Of a stretch of DNA of 64,000 nt, positions 27,103 to 37,408 are shown piece by piece. The notes under the pieces are model-generated. The model had not been told where the DNA came from. It made no database searches and was given only the letters and a program-made list of their open reading frames with translations. Position 1 is the first letter of the stretch, and every line of letters begins with the position of its first letter. Source of the stretch: Neptunomonas concharum (GTDB lineage: Bacteria > Pseudomonadota > Gammaproteobacteria > Pseudomonadales > Balneatricaceae); assembly GCF_008630635.1 (NCBI RefSeq), contig NZ_CP043869.1:682001-746000 (forward strand), in the 5' to 3' direction. The translations under genes and the position numbers were made by a program.

Positions 27103-27876
27103 ATGCAAATATGGGCGATAGCAAACCAAAAAGGTGGTGTTGGTAAAACCACAACCGTTGTGACTTTAGCCGGACTTTTGGCTGAAGTTGGGTACAAGGT
27201 TTTACTGATTGATCTGGACCCTCATGGTTCGTTGACTAGCTATTTCAGTTATGAGCCTGATGAGCTTGACCATAGTGTTTACGACCTCTTTCAGACGGCA
27301 GGTGATGTTACTGAAAACCAAGTGAACTCTTTGCTTTGCTCTACGAATGTAGAACGGATTCAACTTCTGCCAGCATCTACAGCATTGGCAACGTTAGAGC
27401 GACGAGCAGTGGAGCATGAGGGTATGGGGCTCCAAGTAGCCAGAGCTTTGCGCCACCTAAAAGACCGTTATGATTACGTCTTGATCGATAGCCCCCCTGT
27501 ATTGGGTGTGCTAATGGTTAATGCGCTTGCTGCTTGCCATCATCTGATCGTACCTGCACAGACTGAGTTTTTGGCGCTGAAAGGCCTCGAACGTATGATA
27601 AGAACGATCAGTATGATTAATCGAGCCCGCAAGAAAAAGCTCTCATACACCATTATTCCAACTTTTTATGATCGACGAACACAAGCATCCGTGAGCTGCC
27701 TACGAGAATTACACAAGCTTTATCCTGATGAATTGGCTAGTGCGGTCATACCCGTAGATACAAAATTCAGAAATGCCAGTATGAAAGGGGTAGTGCCTTC
27801 TGCGTTAGATGCTGGCAGCCGGGGCGTTCATGCTTATGCCCGATTGCTCCGTTCTCTCATAGAGCAGCGGAGGTAA
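27103..27876 (+). CDS. ParA-family ATPase of the chemotaxis cluster (ParC-like)
   Basis: Walker-type ATPase ([57 protein letters not shown]). In Vibrio the homologue ParC brings chemotaxis arrays to the cell pole; the Pseudomonas homologue lies at the same place. ATG 27103 gives 257 residues starting [11 protein letters not shown]; a TTG at 27085 would add six. The ParP-like gene begins 5 bp downstream, which strongly suggests the two work together. It is a different subfamily from FlhG at 20893. Confidence 0.88.
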   Translation: MQIWAIANQKGGVGKTTTVVTLAGLLAEVGYKVLLIDLDPHGSLTSYFSYEPDELDHSVYDLFQTAGDVTENQVNSLLCSTNVERIQLLPASTALATLERRAVEHEGMGLQVARALRHLKDRYDYVLIDSPPVLGVLMVNALAACHHLIVPAQTEFLALKGLERMIRTISMINRARKKKLSYTIIPTFYDRRTQASVSCLRELHKLYPDELASAVIPVDTKFRNASMKGVVPSALDAGSRGVHAYARLLRSLIEQRR

Positions 27877-27881
27877 TCCTG

Positions 27882-28607
<726 letters not shown>

Positions 28608-28657
28608 CAACAAAAACTGTTAATCTGTATTATCCCTTCAAGGTTAACGGGTGTGAA

Positions 28658-29068
28658 GTGGCGGAATCTAGTGTGTGGTTAGTTTATTTTTTATCTGTAG
28701 TGGTCGCTGTATTTTCAGCGCTAAGTGTCTATATGTTTATTCGACAACGTAAGCATGAACGTCAATACAAGGCTTTGATCAACGTACTCCGAAATGAAAT
28801 ACGTTCAATGACCGGAGGCTCTATAGGCATGGGTAAGCGACTCGTTGATATAGAACAGAGATTGAGCATTACGGTTGAAAAACAGTTAGAGCTTGAAAAT
28901 CGTGACCCCGGTGAATTGGCCTACAATCAAGCGGCGCGTCTTATGGAAATGGGTGCAGATGTTGATGATTTAGTCAAAAACTGCGGTATAGGTAGACCAG
29001 AAGCTGAATTGATGGCACTTTTGCATAAGGAATTGCACGCGCACCAAGGATTAGAACATAAGCATTGA
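28658..29068 (+). CDS. DUF2802 membrane-anchored protein
   Basis: 136 residues with an N-terminal membrane helix (about 6-28, LVYFLSVVVAVFSALSVYMF), a coiled-coil stretch (30-85) and the DUF2802 C-terminal segment (YNQAARLMEMGADVDDLVKNCG, then RPEAELMALLHKE). It regularly closes the che cluster in Pseudomonas and Vibrio relatives; its function is not established. GTG start. The TGA stop touches the stop codon of the convergent fhlB-like gene with no base between them. Confidence 0.85.
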   Translation: MAESSVWLVYFLSVVVAVFSALSVYMFIRQRKHERQYKALINVLRNEIRSMTGGSIGMGKRLVDIEQRLSITVEKQLELENRDPGELAYNQAARLMEMGADVDDLVKNCGIGRPEAELMALLHKELHAHQGLEHKH

Positions 29069-29347
29069 TTACTGGCTTTTTGGATTCTTCAAATTGTAAG
29101 CAAAGGCAATAACTTCGGCGATCGCTCTATATAATTCTTCGGGTATTTCATCACCCAATTCAAGTCTGATTAAGACCTCTAATAGCTCAGGACTTTGGTG
29201 AACCAGCACGTCATTCTCTTGCGCTAGTTGTAATATTTGTTTGGCAATATCCCCATGGCCTTTAGCGACAAGGGTAGGGGCGCTAGATTTGTTAGCGTCA
29301 TACTTTAAGGCAACGGCTGATTCTGAGCTGTTTTCTGCTTTCTTCAT
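29069..29347 (-). CDS. fhlB: FhlB/FlhX: stand-alone FlhB C-terminal domain
   Basis: 92 residues that align with the part of FlhB lying just after the NPTH cleavage site: ALKYDANKSSAPTLVAKGHG here against ALKYMSGSREAPVVVAKGVD in FlhB (about residues 276-295). There is no NPTH, no membrane part. Homologues (B. subtilis YlqH, FlhX) can partly replace the cleaved FlhB fragment. The start overlaps the upstream fliK-like stop by 4 bp (ATGA), so the two are translationally coupled. Minus strand, opposite to the rest of the flagellar run. Confidence 0.88.
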   Translation of the reverse strand: MKKAENSSESAVALKYDANKSSAPTLVAKGHGDIAKQILQLAQENDVLVHQSPELLEVLIRLELGDEIPEELYRAIAEVIAFAYNLKNPKSQ

Positions 29348-31536
29348 GTTTTTATATCTATTAGCTGTTTTGATAGGGTCTGTTTATCGGCGTTTGATTT
29401 TCCTGTCCGACAGGCTAGCAAAGGGTTACTAAAGCCTGATTTTTCTAATTGGGTTTTGAAAGAGTCGAGTTGTTGGCGAACATGTGATGCTGTACTGGCT
29501 TCTTCACAAATAAAAGCGGTTGTTAGCGTTTGGTGTTGCTGATTCAATGATATATCGACATCAATAGCGCCTGCTTTTTTTAAATCAAAATGTAATTGTA
29601 CATTCCAGATGGTTTCGTAGTGTCCCGCTGAATTTTTGCGTTGTGATTGGCCAATGCATAACTCTACATTTTCTAACTGACGTTCGTGTTTTATAGGGAG
29701 GTCAAGTTGGAAAATTCTATCTATATTTTCGCTCCTTTCTTGGCGAGGTTGAGCCGCTTGAAGTTGCTGTGAAGTGACTCGGGCTAATATCTTATCTACA
29801 ACATGTAAAGTTGATTCACGTTGCAATGGAGGAAGTGAGTCCGCATTTTGCTTCAGCTTGCCAAGAAACTGTTTTAAATCTTGATGGACTGGCTGCTTCT
29901 TCGCTAAACGGCTTTCTGTAAAAAGCCCGCCGAATTGCACATTCTGTTTTACTTGCTCCCCTGACTCTTTAGCCCCAGGGCGTACACCAAAAAGCTGTAA
30001 AATAGACTGAATCAGCTTGTCGGTCTGCGGACTAGGATTTTGTGCAGAGAGTTGCAATAGATTCGTGAGTTGTTGGAGGTTATCGGCCATAGGTTGCTGT
30101 ATGGGCAAGTTTTCTCGAAGAGTCGTTTGAACAAGGTCTTGCTGGGTACTCGTAAGAACCGGAATGTTCGCCTTAATTAAAGGAGCGGGGGTGTTTGTGG
30201 TAGGCAGGGACCAACGAATAAATATCTGTTCGGCGGTTCTTCCTACTTGTACTTCTTTAAGAGGCGGGAGGTTGGCTGGAGCCTTAAAACTGACGGTTTC
30301 ACCCTTGATATTGAGTTGTAAATCTCCAGTTTTTCCGCCTGTGCTATAGGGCTGCGTTTGTGGAAAATGTTTTGGTAATACGGGCTGTTCAAGTGATTGT
30401 GTTGTAACTTGTCTTGACACTATATGCGCAGATGATGTCTGAACAGGTGCCGGTTTTGCTTGTACAGAGGGTGTTGTCTGAGCAGGCGCCGGTGCTGCTT
30501 GTGCAGAGGATGATATCTGAGCAGGTGTTGGTGTTGCTTGTGCAGAGGATGATGCCTGAACAGGTGTTGGTGTTGCTTGTGAAGAGGGTGTTGTCTGAGT
30601 AGGTGTTGCTTGTGCAGATGGTGTTGTCTGAGCAGGTGCTGGTGTTGCTTGTGCAGATGATGTTGTCTGAGCAGGCGCTGGTGTTGCTTGTGCGGGTGGT
30701 GTTGTCTGAGAAGGCGCCGGTGCTGCTTGTGCAGAGGATGATGTCTGAGCAGATGTTGGTGTTGCTTGTGAAGAGGGTGTTGTCTGAGCAGGCGCTGGTG
30801 TTGCTTGTGCAGATGGTGATGTTTGAGCAGGTGCTGGTGTTGCTTGTGCGGGTGGTGTTGTCTGAGAAGGCGCCGGTGCTGCTTGTGCAGAAGGTGATGT
30901 CTGAACAGGCGTAGGTGCTGCTTGTGCAGGTGGTGGTGTCTGAGCAGGCACTGGAGTTGCTTGCGCAGAGGGTGTTGCCTGAGCAGACGCTGGTGTTGCT
31001 TGTGAAGAGGGTGTTGCCTGAGCAGGTGCTGGTGTTACTTGAGCTGGTGGTGTTGTTTGTATAGAAATTGGAGGTGAGTTTTGAGTAATCACCAGTGCTG
31101 TTTGCAGCTGCCCTCTGGGAATAATTTGTTCCAAGCGATTAATCTCTGCTAGCGAGTCGTTACGAGGTACAACCGGAGCCTGAAAAGTCCTCGCAGGAAT
31201 GGCAGGAGCGCCTGAAGAAGGTGCTTGAGTTGTCTTACTGCTGTTTTGTGAGGGTGCTTGTCCGGCTTGGTTCAAAAAAATACTGATGCGTCCCTCGATA
31301 TTCCTTGAGAGAGTAACTTGGGTTCCTGTCGCTAAAGGCTGCGGAGTTTTTAGTTCCAATAAGGTGCTATTAGCTTCTAAGCGAACTCTAAATATTTTAG
31401 GGTCGAGTTGATCTTGCGCGACCTGCTTTACCGTGGCTTGAATCGTTGTTCCTGAAGGCAACGGAACGTCTTTGCCAGCACGTGTGGCACCGCTACTATC
31501 GACTAAAGTAATGGATTGCGCGTTTATTGGAATCAT
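29344..31536 (-). CDS. Second FliK-like hook-length control protein
   Basis: From ATG at 31536 the product is 730 residues; the frame continues up to 31656, but those 40 residues run into the ccmA promoter region and look non-coding. N-terminal domain (about 1-95, DKIFRVRLEANSTLLELK-type beta sequence), a Pro/Thr/Ala/Gln-rich linker of 16 repeats of 13 residues (about 161-366), then a C-terminal region with a Flg_hook-like domain (about 610-725, IWNVQLHFDLKKAGAIDVDI). It resembles FliK in plan and is coupled to fhlB, so a second substrate-switch pair is likely. Similar FliK-like genes sit before ccmA in Pseudomonas. Confidence 0.78.
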   Translation of the reverse strand: MIPINAQSITLVDSSGATRAGKDVPLPSGTTIQATVKQVAQDQLDPKIFRVRLEANSTLLELKTPQPLATGTQVTLSRNIEGRISIFLNQAGQAPSQNSSKTTQAPSSGAPAIPARTFQAPVVPRNDSLAEINRLEQIIPRGQLQTALVITQNSPPISIQTTPPAQVTPAPAQATPSSQATPASAQATPSAQATPVPAQTPPPAQAAPTPVQTSPSAQAAPAPSQTTPPAQATPAPAQTSPSAQATPAPAQTTPSSQATPTSAQTSSSAQAAPAPSQTTPPAQATPAPAQTTSSAQATPAPAQTTPSAQATPTQTTPSSQATPTPVQASSSAQATPTPAQISSSAQAAPAPAQTTPSVQAKPAPVQTSSAHIVSRQVTTQSLEQPVLPKHFPQTQPYSTGGKTGDLQLNIKGETVSFKAPANLPPLKEVQVGRTAEQIFIRWSLPTTNTPAPLIKANIPVLTSTQQDLVQTTLRENLPIQQPMADNLQQLTNLLQLSAQNPSPQTDKLIQSILQLFGVRPGAKESGEQVKQNVQFGGLFTESRLAKKQPVHQDLKQFLGKLKQNADSLPPLQRESTLHVVDKILARVTSQQLQAAQPRQERSENIDRIFQLDLPIKHERQLENVELCIGQSQRKNSAGHYETIWNVQLHFDLKKAGAIDVDISLNQQHQTLTTAFICEEASTASHVRQQLDSFKTQLEKSGFSNPLLACRTGKSNADKQTLSKQLIDIKT
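30439..31056 (-). repeat. Sixteen 39-bp imperfect repeats in the second FliK-like gene
   Basis: Reading the minus strand, the unit encodes TTPSAQATPAPAQ with variants; 15 units are 13 residues and one (TTPSAQATPTQ) is 11. All lengths are multiples of three, so frame is kept. Units differ by a few substitutions each, suggesting an older array than the one in fliK. Confidence 0.93.
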
Positions 31537-31596
31537 AGTCACATTTTTTACATGAGTTCTGATCAAGAGCAATGCCCATGAGCAGGTGAATTTGTA

Positions 31597-31602
31597 TATA
31601 AT
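31597..31602 (+). promoter_or_regulatory. Possible -10 box for ccmA
   Basis: A perfect TATAAT lies about 80 bp ahead of the ccmA start in the 143-bp divergent gap. The -35 region 16-18 bp upstream is poor (TGCCCA at best), so this is a weak call. Confidence 0.3.
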
Positions 31603-31679
31603 GCTCTGCTTATAGATCGGCCGAAGCAAGACAAAATGAAGCTTCTCTTCCGACATCGATATTATCCTGAGGAAAATGT

Positions 31680-32315
31680 GTGTCAGAACCGCTATTGAAA
31701 GTTGTTGATCTCTACTGTGAGCGGGATGAGCGTGTTCTATTTGATGGCTTAAACTTTGAGTTGGCTGAAGGGCAATTAATTCAGATAGAAGGTGCTAATG
31801 GTAGCGGTAAAACAACATTATTGAGAATTCTGAGTGGTCTTTCTAGTCATTATGAAGGTGATATCTATTGGCAGGGAGAGGCGATCCGAGATGCGAAACA
31901 CAGCTTCCTTGCCGCTCTTCTCTATTTTGGGCATCAGCCTGGTGTGAAAGGCATGTTGACGCCAATAGAAAATCTTCGATGGTATGCTGCAATCCATCCT
32001 TCATTAGACGAAGGGTCTATCAATTCTGCACTTGAGTCGGTTGGACTGAAAGGCTATGAGGATGTACCCTGCCACTCACTGTCTGCTGGGCAAAATCGCA
32101 GGGTAAGCTTGGCTCGCCTTTATATGAATCGAGCCCAATTATGGATACTAGATGAGCCTTTTACGGCAATCGATAAACGAGGCGTTGCTGCAAAAGAGGC
32201 GCTGTTGGCCGGTCATGTGTCCCAAGGTGGCAGTGTGATTTTAACAACACATCATGATCTGAGCGCATGTGGTCCTGTTACAAAGTTAAATCTTGATGAA
32301 TTGATGGGAACTTGA
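31680..32315 (+). CDS. ccmA: Heme exporter ATPase CcmA
   Basis: ABC ATPase that releases holo-CcmE from CcmC in cytochrome c maturation system I. 211 residues: Walker A GANGSGKTTLLRIL, signature LSAGQNRRVSLARL, Walker B LWILDEPFTAID and the H-loop TTHHDL. GTG start with TGAGGAAAAT upstream. It overlaps ccmB by one base. Confidence 0.96.
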   Translation: MSEPLLKVVDLYCERDERVLFDGLNFELAEGQLIQIEGANGSGKTTLLRILSGLSSHYEGDIYWQGEAIRDAKHSFLAALLYFGHQPGVKGMLTPIENLRWYAAIHPSLDEGSINSALESVGLKGYEDVPCHSLSAGQNRRVSLARLYMNRAQLWILDEPFTAIDKRGVAAKEALLAGHVSQGGSVILTTHHDLSACGPVTKLNLDELMGT

Positions 32316-33022
32316 TGGCCGATTCGCGTACTAACACATCTGATAATTCGCTTGGAAAACAGTTTGCCGCGGTTTTTAAAAGAGACTTGCTCCTCTCTTT
32401 TCGGAGGAAGAGTGATCTAGCCAATCCATTGATTTTTTTTCTTATGGTAGCGACGCTTTTTCCTTTAGGGGTGAGTCCTGAGCCAAACTTCTTGGCAGAA
32501 GTTGCGCCAGGAGTGGTTTGGGTTGCTGCATTATTAGCAACGCTACTATCTCTTGATGGTTTGTTTCGCTCTGATTTTGATGATGGCACGCTTGAGCAAG
32601 TCATGTTAAGCCCACAACCGTTGATGGTTGTCTGTTTGGCTAAAGTAGCCGCCCACTGGGTGACAACAGGCTTACCACTAACCTTGATGTCGCCGCTATT
32701 AGGTTTAATGCTCTTTTTGCCTAGTGACGCGATGGTGGGGCTGATGGCGAGTTTGCTTATAGGGACTCCCACGCTAAGTTTGATAGGCGCAATAGGGGCG
32801 GGTTTGACTGTAGGGTTGAAAAAAGGAGGAGTACTGATCTCTTTATTGGTATTGCCCCTCTACATACCGGTGTTGATTTTTGGTTCCGGAGCGGTTCAGG
32901 CCGCATCTATTGGTTTGCCAGTAGTCGGTTATCTGGCATTGCTGGGTGCAATGTTGGCATTAGGGTTTGTATTAGCGCCGTTTGCAATCAGCGCTGCAGT
33001 AAGAATTTCGGTAAGTGGGTAG
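32315..33022 (+). CDS. ccmB: Heme exporter membrane protein CcmB
   Basis: Membrane partner of CcmA with about six hydrophobic segments. 235 residues from the ATG at 32315; a TTG at 32312 adds one residue. Family pieces: FKRDLLLSFRRKSDLANPLIF, FDDGTLEQVMLSPQPL and LPLYIPVLIFGSGAV. Part of the ccm operon. Confidence 0.96.
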   Translation: MADSRTNTSDNSLGKQFAAVFKRDLLLSFRRKSDLANPLIFFLMVATLFPLGVSPEPNFLAEVAPGVVWVAALLATLLSLDGLFRSDFDDGTLEQVMLSPQPLMVVCLAKVAAHWVTTGLPLTLMSPLLGLMLFLPSDAMVGLMASLLIGTPTLSLIGAIGAGLTVGLKKGGVLISLLVLPLYIPVLIFGSGAVQAASIGLPVVGYLALLGAMLALGFVLAPFAISAAVRISVSG

Positions 33023-33028
33023 TAGCTA

Positions 33029-33784
33029 ATGGCTGTAAGTAAATGGTTACCTCGTTGGTTTTTCCAACTGGCATCGCCGCGCTGGTGTTATGAAATTACA
33101 GGTAAATTGTTACCAGGTTTTCTAATAGCAGCTGTATTTCTATTGGGTGTTGGTATTGTGTGGGCACTGGGTTTTGCACCGCCGGATTACCAACAAGGGA
33201 ATAGCTTTAGGATTATGTATTTGCACGTCCCCTCCGCGATACTTGCGCAATCTTGTTACATGTTAATGGCTATCGCTGGGGCTATCGGTCTGATTTGGAA
33301 AATGAAAGTGGCTGATATGGTGGCGTACTGTACAGCACCGATAGGGGCTTCTATGGCGGTAATTGCGTTAGCGACAGGAGCAATTTGGGGAAAACCAACT
33401 TGGGGTTCTTGGTGGGTATGGGATGCGCGCCTTACCTCAATGTTGATACTACTCTTCCTCTATTTTGGCGTTATGGCTCTATATGCCGCCATGGAGAGTG
33501 AGGCTTCCGCAGCGAAGGCAGCAGCCGTATTATCATTGGTGGGCTTGGTGAACATTCCTATTATCAAGTACTCGGTCGAATGGTGGAACACACTCCATCA
33601 GCCAGCTACGTTCACATTAACAGAGAAACCCGCCATGCCAGCGGAAATGTGGATGCCCTTGCTGGTGATGGTAATAGGTTTTTATTGTTTTTTCTCCGTC
33701 TCTTTAATGCTCCGTTTACGTAACGAAATCCTTCGTAGGGAGCGGCGTGCAGGTTGGGTAAAAGACCTGATTGTGCCTAAGTGA
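33029..33784 (+). CDS. ccmC: Heme handling protein CcmC
   Basis: Six-helix membrane protein that loads heme onto CcmE. 251 residues. The periplasmic tryptophan-rich WWD motif is visible as WGSWWVWDARLTSML (about 128-142), with conserved His in MYLHVPSA before it and LHQPAT after it. 6 bp after ccmB. Confidence 0.97.
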   Translation: MAVSKWLPRWFFQLASPRWCYEITGKLLPGFLIAAVFLLGVGIVWALGFAPPDYQQGNSFRIMYLHVPSAILAQSCYMLMAIAGAIGLIWKMKVADMVAYCTAPIGASMAVIALATGAIWGKPTWGSWWVWDARLTSMLILLFLYFGVMALYAAMESEASAAKAAAVLSLVGLVNIPIIKYSVEWWNTLHQPATFTLTEKPAMPAEMWMPLLVMVIGFYCFFSVSLMLRLRNEILRRERRAGWVKDLIVPK

Positions 33785-33792
33785 GGTTTGTT

Positions 33793-33972
33793 TTGCAGTT
33801 TGAATCTTTTTCCGAGTTTTTAAACATGGGTGGTCATGGGCTTTATGTTTGGTTGTCCTATGCCTTAGGCATAGCGATTATTAGCGCCAATTTAATATTG
33901 CCCGTCTTTAAGCGTAAAGAATTACTCAAAAATTTGGCTCGACGCCTTCGTAGGGAGAACAACGCACCATGA
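33793..33972 (+). CDS. ccmD: Heme exporter small protein CcmD
   Basis: Small single-pass protein that helps release CcmE from CcmABC. A TTG at 33793 with GTGAGG 6 bp upstream gives 59 residues, [20 protein letters not shown], matching the usual CcmD start; the GTG at 33781 would add four residues. One membrane helix (about 17-38) followed by a basic tail. Stop overlaps ccmE by 4 bp. Confidence 0.88.
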   Translation: MQFESFSEFLNMGGHGLYVWLSYALGIAIISANLILPVFKRKELLKNLARRLRRENNAP

Positions 33973-34430
33973 ATCCAAAACGAAAACAGCGACTATTGTT
34001 AGTAATCTTTTTAGTAGCGGGTGTTTCGGTAGCAGTGGGCTTGGCTCTATACGCTTTGAATCAGAATATTAATCTTTTCTACTCGCCCACTCAGATTGCT
34101 GAGGGAGAAGCACCAAAAAACACACGAATCCGCGCTGGTGGGATGGTGGTAGAGGGCAGTGTTATCCGAGATCAGCAGAGTCTGCACGTTGCCTTTGATA
34201 TGACGGATTATGCAAAAACGGTCACAGTCGAATACACGGGAATACTTCCTGATCTTTTCCGTGAAGGTCAGGGGATCGTTGCGCAAGGTGAGTTGGATAG
34301 TAATGGTGTGTTTCAGGCGGTAGAGGTTTTGGCCAAGCATGATGAAAACTACATGCCCCCTGAAGTTGCAGAAGCTTTGGAAGCTGCTGGGAAAATGCCA
34401 ATGCCTGCAAAAGAGGTGTTCAATAAATGA
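33969..34430 (+). CDS. ccmE: Heme chaperone CcmE
   Basis: Periplasm-facing membrane-anchored heme carrier. 153 residues with an N-terminal membrane helix (about 8-30), an OB-fold domain and the heme-attaching motif HDENYMP, with His124 as covalent ligand and Tyr128 as axial ligand. Overlaps ccmF by 4 bp. Confidence 0.97.
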   Translation: MNPKRKQRLLLVIFLVAGVSVAVGLALYALNQNINLFYSPTQIAEGEAPKNTRIRAGGMVVEGSVIRDQQSLHVAFDMTDYAKTVTVEYTGILPDLFREGQGIVAQGELDSNGVFQAVEVLAKHDENYMPPEVAEALEAAGKMPMPAKEVFNK

Positions 34431-36382
34431 TACCGGAACTTGGTCAATTTTCCCTTATTCTTGCCTTATGCTTGTCTGTTGTACTGTCGATAGTGCCACT
34501 AGTCGGAGCCTATTCGAATAATACGTTATGGATGGGCTATGCTCGCCCTCTTTCCAAAGGCCTATTCTTATTCCTATGCATCAGCATGTTATGTCTAGGT
34601 TATGCTTTCTTGACGGATGATTTTTCGGTTGCTTATGTTGCAAGCAACTCTAATACGGCCTTACCTGTTTACTATAAGTTTAGTGCTATTTGGGGGGGGC
34701 ATGAAGGTTCTCTGCTTCTTTGGGTGCTCATCTTGGCTGGTTGGACCTATGCTGTTGCTGTGAAAAGTAAAGGCTTACCTTTAGATATCGTAGCTAGAGT
34801 TTTAGCTGTGATGGGGATGATCAGTGTAGGCTTTACCATGTTTACGCTACTTACTTCCAGCCCATTCCAACGCTTATTGCCAAATTCACCTGTTGAAGGT
34901 GGGGATTTGAACCCGTTGCTACAAGATATAGGTCTGATTATTCATCCGCCTATGCTGTATATGGGGTATGTAGGCTTTTCTGTGGCTTTTGCCTTCGCTA
35001 TTGCTGCACTGATGAGTGGGCGACTAGATGCTGCTTGGGCTCGCTGGTCGCGTCCGTGGACTAACGTTGCTTGGGCATTTTTGACCTTAGGTATTGCGCT
35101 AGGTAGTTGGTGGGCTTACTACGAGTTAGGCTGGGGAGGCTGGTGGTTCTGGGATCCAGTAGAAAATGCATCTTTTATGCCTTGGTTGGTGGGGACGGCA
35201 TTAGTTCATAGTTTAGCAGTCACTGAAAAACGCGGCGTCTTTAAAAGCTGGACGGTTCTATTAGCTATTTTTGCTTTCTCGTTAAGCTTATTAGGAACGT
35301 TTTTGGTACGCTCTGGTGTACTCACCTCGGTACATGCATTCGCAACCGACCCCGAGCGTGGTTACTTTGTTTTAGCGTTACTCGCTATTACTATTGGTGG
35401 ATCATTTTTGCTTTATGCAATTAAAGCTGCGCATGTAAAAAGCGAGTCGAGCTTTGACTTGGTGTCTCGAGAGAGCTTTTTACTAATTAACAACATTGTC
35501 TTAGTTGTGATCTGTATGATGGTGCTGCTTGGTACGCTCTATCCTCTAGTGATGGATGCGTTGTCACTTGGTAAAATCTCGGTTGGACCGCCATACTTCA
35601 ATGCTTTATTCGTGCCGCTGACGGCTGTTTTGGTTTTGTTTATGGGAGTGGGTGCCATCGCTCGCTGGAAAAAAACAGAGCCGAACTACTTACTAAAACA
35701 GCTAGGTATTCCGGCAATAATCGCAGTCGCAGGTGGCTGTGCTTTACCGATGATATATGCTGGTGCCTTTAACTTAAATGTAGCGCTAGGCGGTGTCCTT
35801 GCTCTTTGGGTTGTGATTGCCGGTTTGAAAGATCTCTATAACAAAGTATGGAATCGCAGCAGTAAGGCGAAAGGTTTGAAGGGGTTATCGCGTAGTTACT
35901 ATGCCATGGTGTTAGCACATGTTGGCGTCGCTGTTTCTGTGGTAGGTGTGGCAATGGTTTCTTTCTACAGTGAAGAGAGGGATCTACGTATGGCACCTGG
36001 CGATACACTTTCCTTTGAAAACTATACTTTCATATTTGAAGGTTCCCAGCATGTAGAAGGACCTAACTACACTTCTGATATGGGAATTTTACAAGTACTC
36101 AAAAATGGCGAGCCCTACTCAGTAATGCGCCCAGAAAAACGTTTATATACGGCGCGTGGCAATGTGATGACTGAGGCGGATATCGATCCTGGATTCTTTG
36201 GTGATTTGTATGTGGCACTAGGGGAACCTCTTGAAGGGGATGCCTGGGCTGTCAGAGTTCAATACAAGCCCTATGTCCGTTGGATTTGGTTGGGTGCTTT
36301 ATTGATGACGGCAGGTGGCTTGCTGGCTGCCAGTGATCCCCGTTATCGAAAACAACTCATTCGTCAATCAGCTGTAGCTTAG
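34427..36382 (+). CDS. ccmF: Cytochrome c heme lyase CcmF
   Basis: Large membrane protein that joins heme to apocytochrome with CcmH. 651 residues, many membrane segments. WWD motif [18 protein letters not shown] (about 236-253), and further conserved [14 protein letters not shown] near the N-terminus. Normal length for the family. ccmG follows after 9 bp. Confidence 0.97.
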   Translation: MIPELGQFSLILALCLSVVLSIVPLVGAYSNNTLWMGYARPLSKGLFLFLCISMLCLGYAFLTDDFSVAYVASNSNTALPVYYKFSAIWGGHEGSLLLWVLILAGWTYAVAVKSKGLPLDIVARVLAVMGMISVGFTMFTLLTSSPFQRLLPNSPVEGGDLNPLLQDIGLIIHPPMLYMGYVGFSVAFAFAIAALMSGRLDAAWARWSRPWTNVAWAFLTLGIALGSWWAYYELGWGGWWFWDPVENASFMPWLVGTALVHSLAVTEKRGVFKSWTVLLAIFAFSLSLLGTFLVRSGVLTSVHAFATDPERGYFVLALLAITIGGSFLLYAIKAAHVKSESSFDLVSRESFLLINNIVLVVICMMVLLGTLYPLVMDALSLGKISVGPPYFNALFVPLTAVLVLFMGVGAIARWKKTEPNYLLKQLGIPAIIAVAGGCALPMIYAGAFNLNVALGGVLALWVVIAGLKDLYNKVWNRSSKAKGLKGLSRSYYAMVLAHVGVAVSVVGVAMVSFYSEERDLRMAPGDTLSFENYTFIFEGSQHVEGPNYTSDMGILQVLKNGEPYSVMRPEKRLYTARGNVMTEADIDPGFFGDLYVALGEPLEGDAWAVRVQYKPYVRWIWLGALLMTAGGLLAASDPRYRKQLIRQSAVA

Positions 36383-36391
36383 GGTCGAGAT

Positions 36392-36931
36392 ATGCGCCGT
36401 TTTTTACTGTTTATACCGCTAGTTGTCTTTATCGCAATGGGAGGGCTTTTTTGGAAAGGCCTTCAGCTTGATCCCACGGAGCTGCCTTCGGCTCTATTGA
36501 ATAAGCCTGTACCTGCTTTTAGCCTGCCTTCATTGCAGGATGAAAATAAGCTGTTAACCGAGAAGGACTTAAAAGGGAAGCCTGCATTACTGAATGTTTG
36601 GGCAACTTGGTGTCCTACATGTAAGCAGGAACATGCTCAGTTAAATCGTATTGCGCGAGAAGAGGGCGTTACTATTTATGGTATTAACTATAAAGATGAG
36701 CGCAGTGCTGCCCGAGAATGGTTACGGCGCTATATGGATCCTTATGTGGTAAATGTGTTTGATGAGAAAGGAACTTTAGGTTTGGATTTAGGTGTCTACG
36801 GTGCCCCAGAAACCTATGTTCTCGATGCAAACGGTGTTATTCGCTATAAGCATGTAGGAGCGGTTGATGAGAAAGTTTGGCTGCAACTGCGCGACGTTTT
36901 AAAACAAGTGTCTGAGGCGCCAAAGGGGTAA
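36392..36931 (+). CDS. ccmG: Thiol:disulfide oxidoreductase CcmG/DsbE
   Basis: Membrane-anchored periplasmic thioredoxin that reduces apocytochrome c or CcmH. 179 residues: signal anchor (about 4-22), then thioredoxin fold with active site WATWCPTCKQE (CxxC) and the cis-Pro region YGAPETYVLD. Also called dsbE. Within the ccm operon. Confidence 0.96.
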   Translation: MRRFLLFIPLVVFIAMGGLFWKGLQLDPTELPSALLNKPVPAFSLPSLQDENKLLTEKDLKGKPALLNVWATWCPTCKQEHAQLNRIAREEGVTIYGINYKDERSAAREWLRRYMDPYVVNVFDEKGTLGLDLGVYGAPETYVLDANGVIRYKHVGAVDEKVWLQLRDVLKQVSEAPKG

Positions 36932-36934
36932 ACG

Positions 36935-37408
36935 ATGAGATTGTTGTATAGCCTGCTGATAGTGTTTTTTTCCCTGACGGCCCATGCTGCGATTGATACT
37001 TATGAGTTTAAGGATGACGAGTCGCGTAAACGTTTTCAGCAGCTGGTGGATGAGTTGAGATGTCCCAAGTGCCAAAACCAAAACCTAGCTGACTCTAATT
37101 CGCCTATTGCGGAAGATCTTCGCAGAGAGGTTTATCGAATGGTCGATAACGGAGAAGATGACGACACTATTGTAGATTTTATGGTGGCTCGTTATGGAGA
37201 GTTTGTTCTTTATCGCCCTCGTATGGCAGAAAACACTTGGGTCCTCTGGTATGGCCCCTTTGTATTACTCGCTGTAGGGTTTGTTGTTGTGCTTCTCATA
37301 ACGAGAAAGCGTAAAGCGGCCGAAAATGAAACCAGTAGTATTGGTCGTTTAGATCAAGATCAGCAGTCGCGTTTAGCTTCGTTATTAGAGAAAGGGCCTA
37401 AGAAATGA
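36935..37408 (+). CDS. ccmH: Cytochrome c maturation protein CcmH
   Basis: Apocytochrome-handling thiol protein. 157 residues: signal peptide ending around AHAAI, the RCPKCQNQNLADSNSPIA motif (LRCxxCQ) and a C-terminal membrane helix (about 108-128). It is the short form; the CcmI part is encoded separately by the next gene, which overlaps by 4 bp. Confidence 0.96.
   Translation: MRLLYSLLIVFFSLTAHAAIDTYEFKDDESRKRFQQLVDELRCPKCQNQNLADSNSPIAEDLRREVYRMVDNGEDDDTIVDFMVARYGEFVLYRPRMAENTWVLWYGPFVLLAVGFVVVLLITRKRKAAENETSSIGRLDQDQQSRLASLLEKGPKK

Noticed and set aside
30414-30914. Plus-strand frames rich in Leu-Val over the second fliK gene
   Set aside because: Antisense shadows of the 39-bp repeats; no start context.
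31537-31656. N-terminal extension of the second FliK-like protein
   Set aside because: It would add 40 residues unlike a FliK start and would cover the divergent ccmA promoter region; ATG 31536 fits better.
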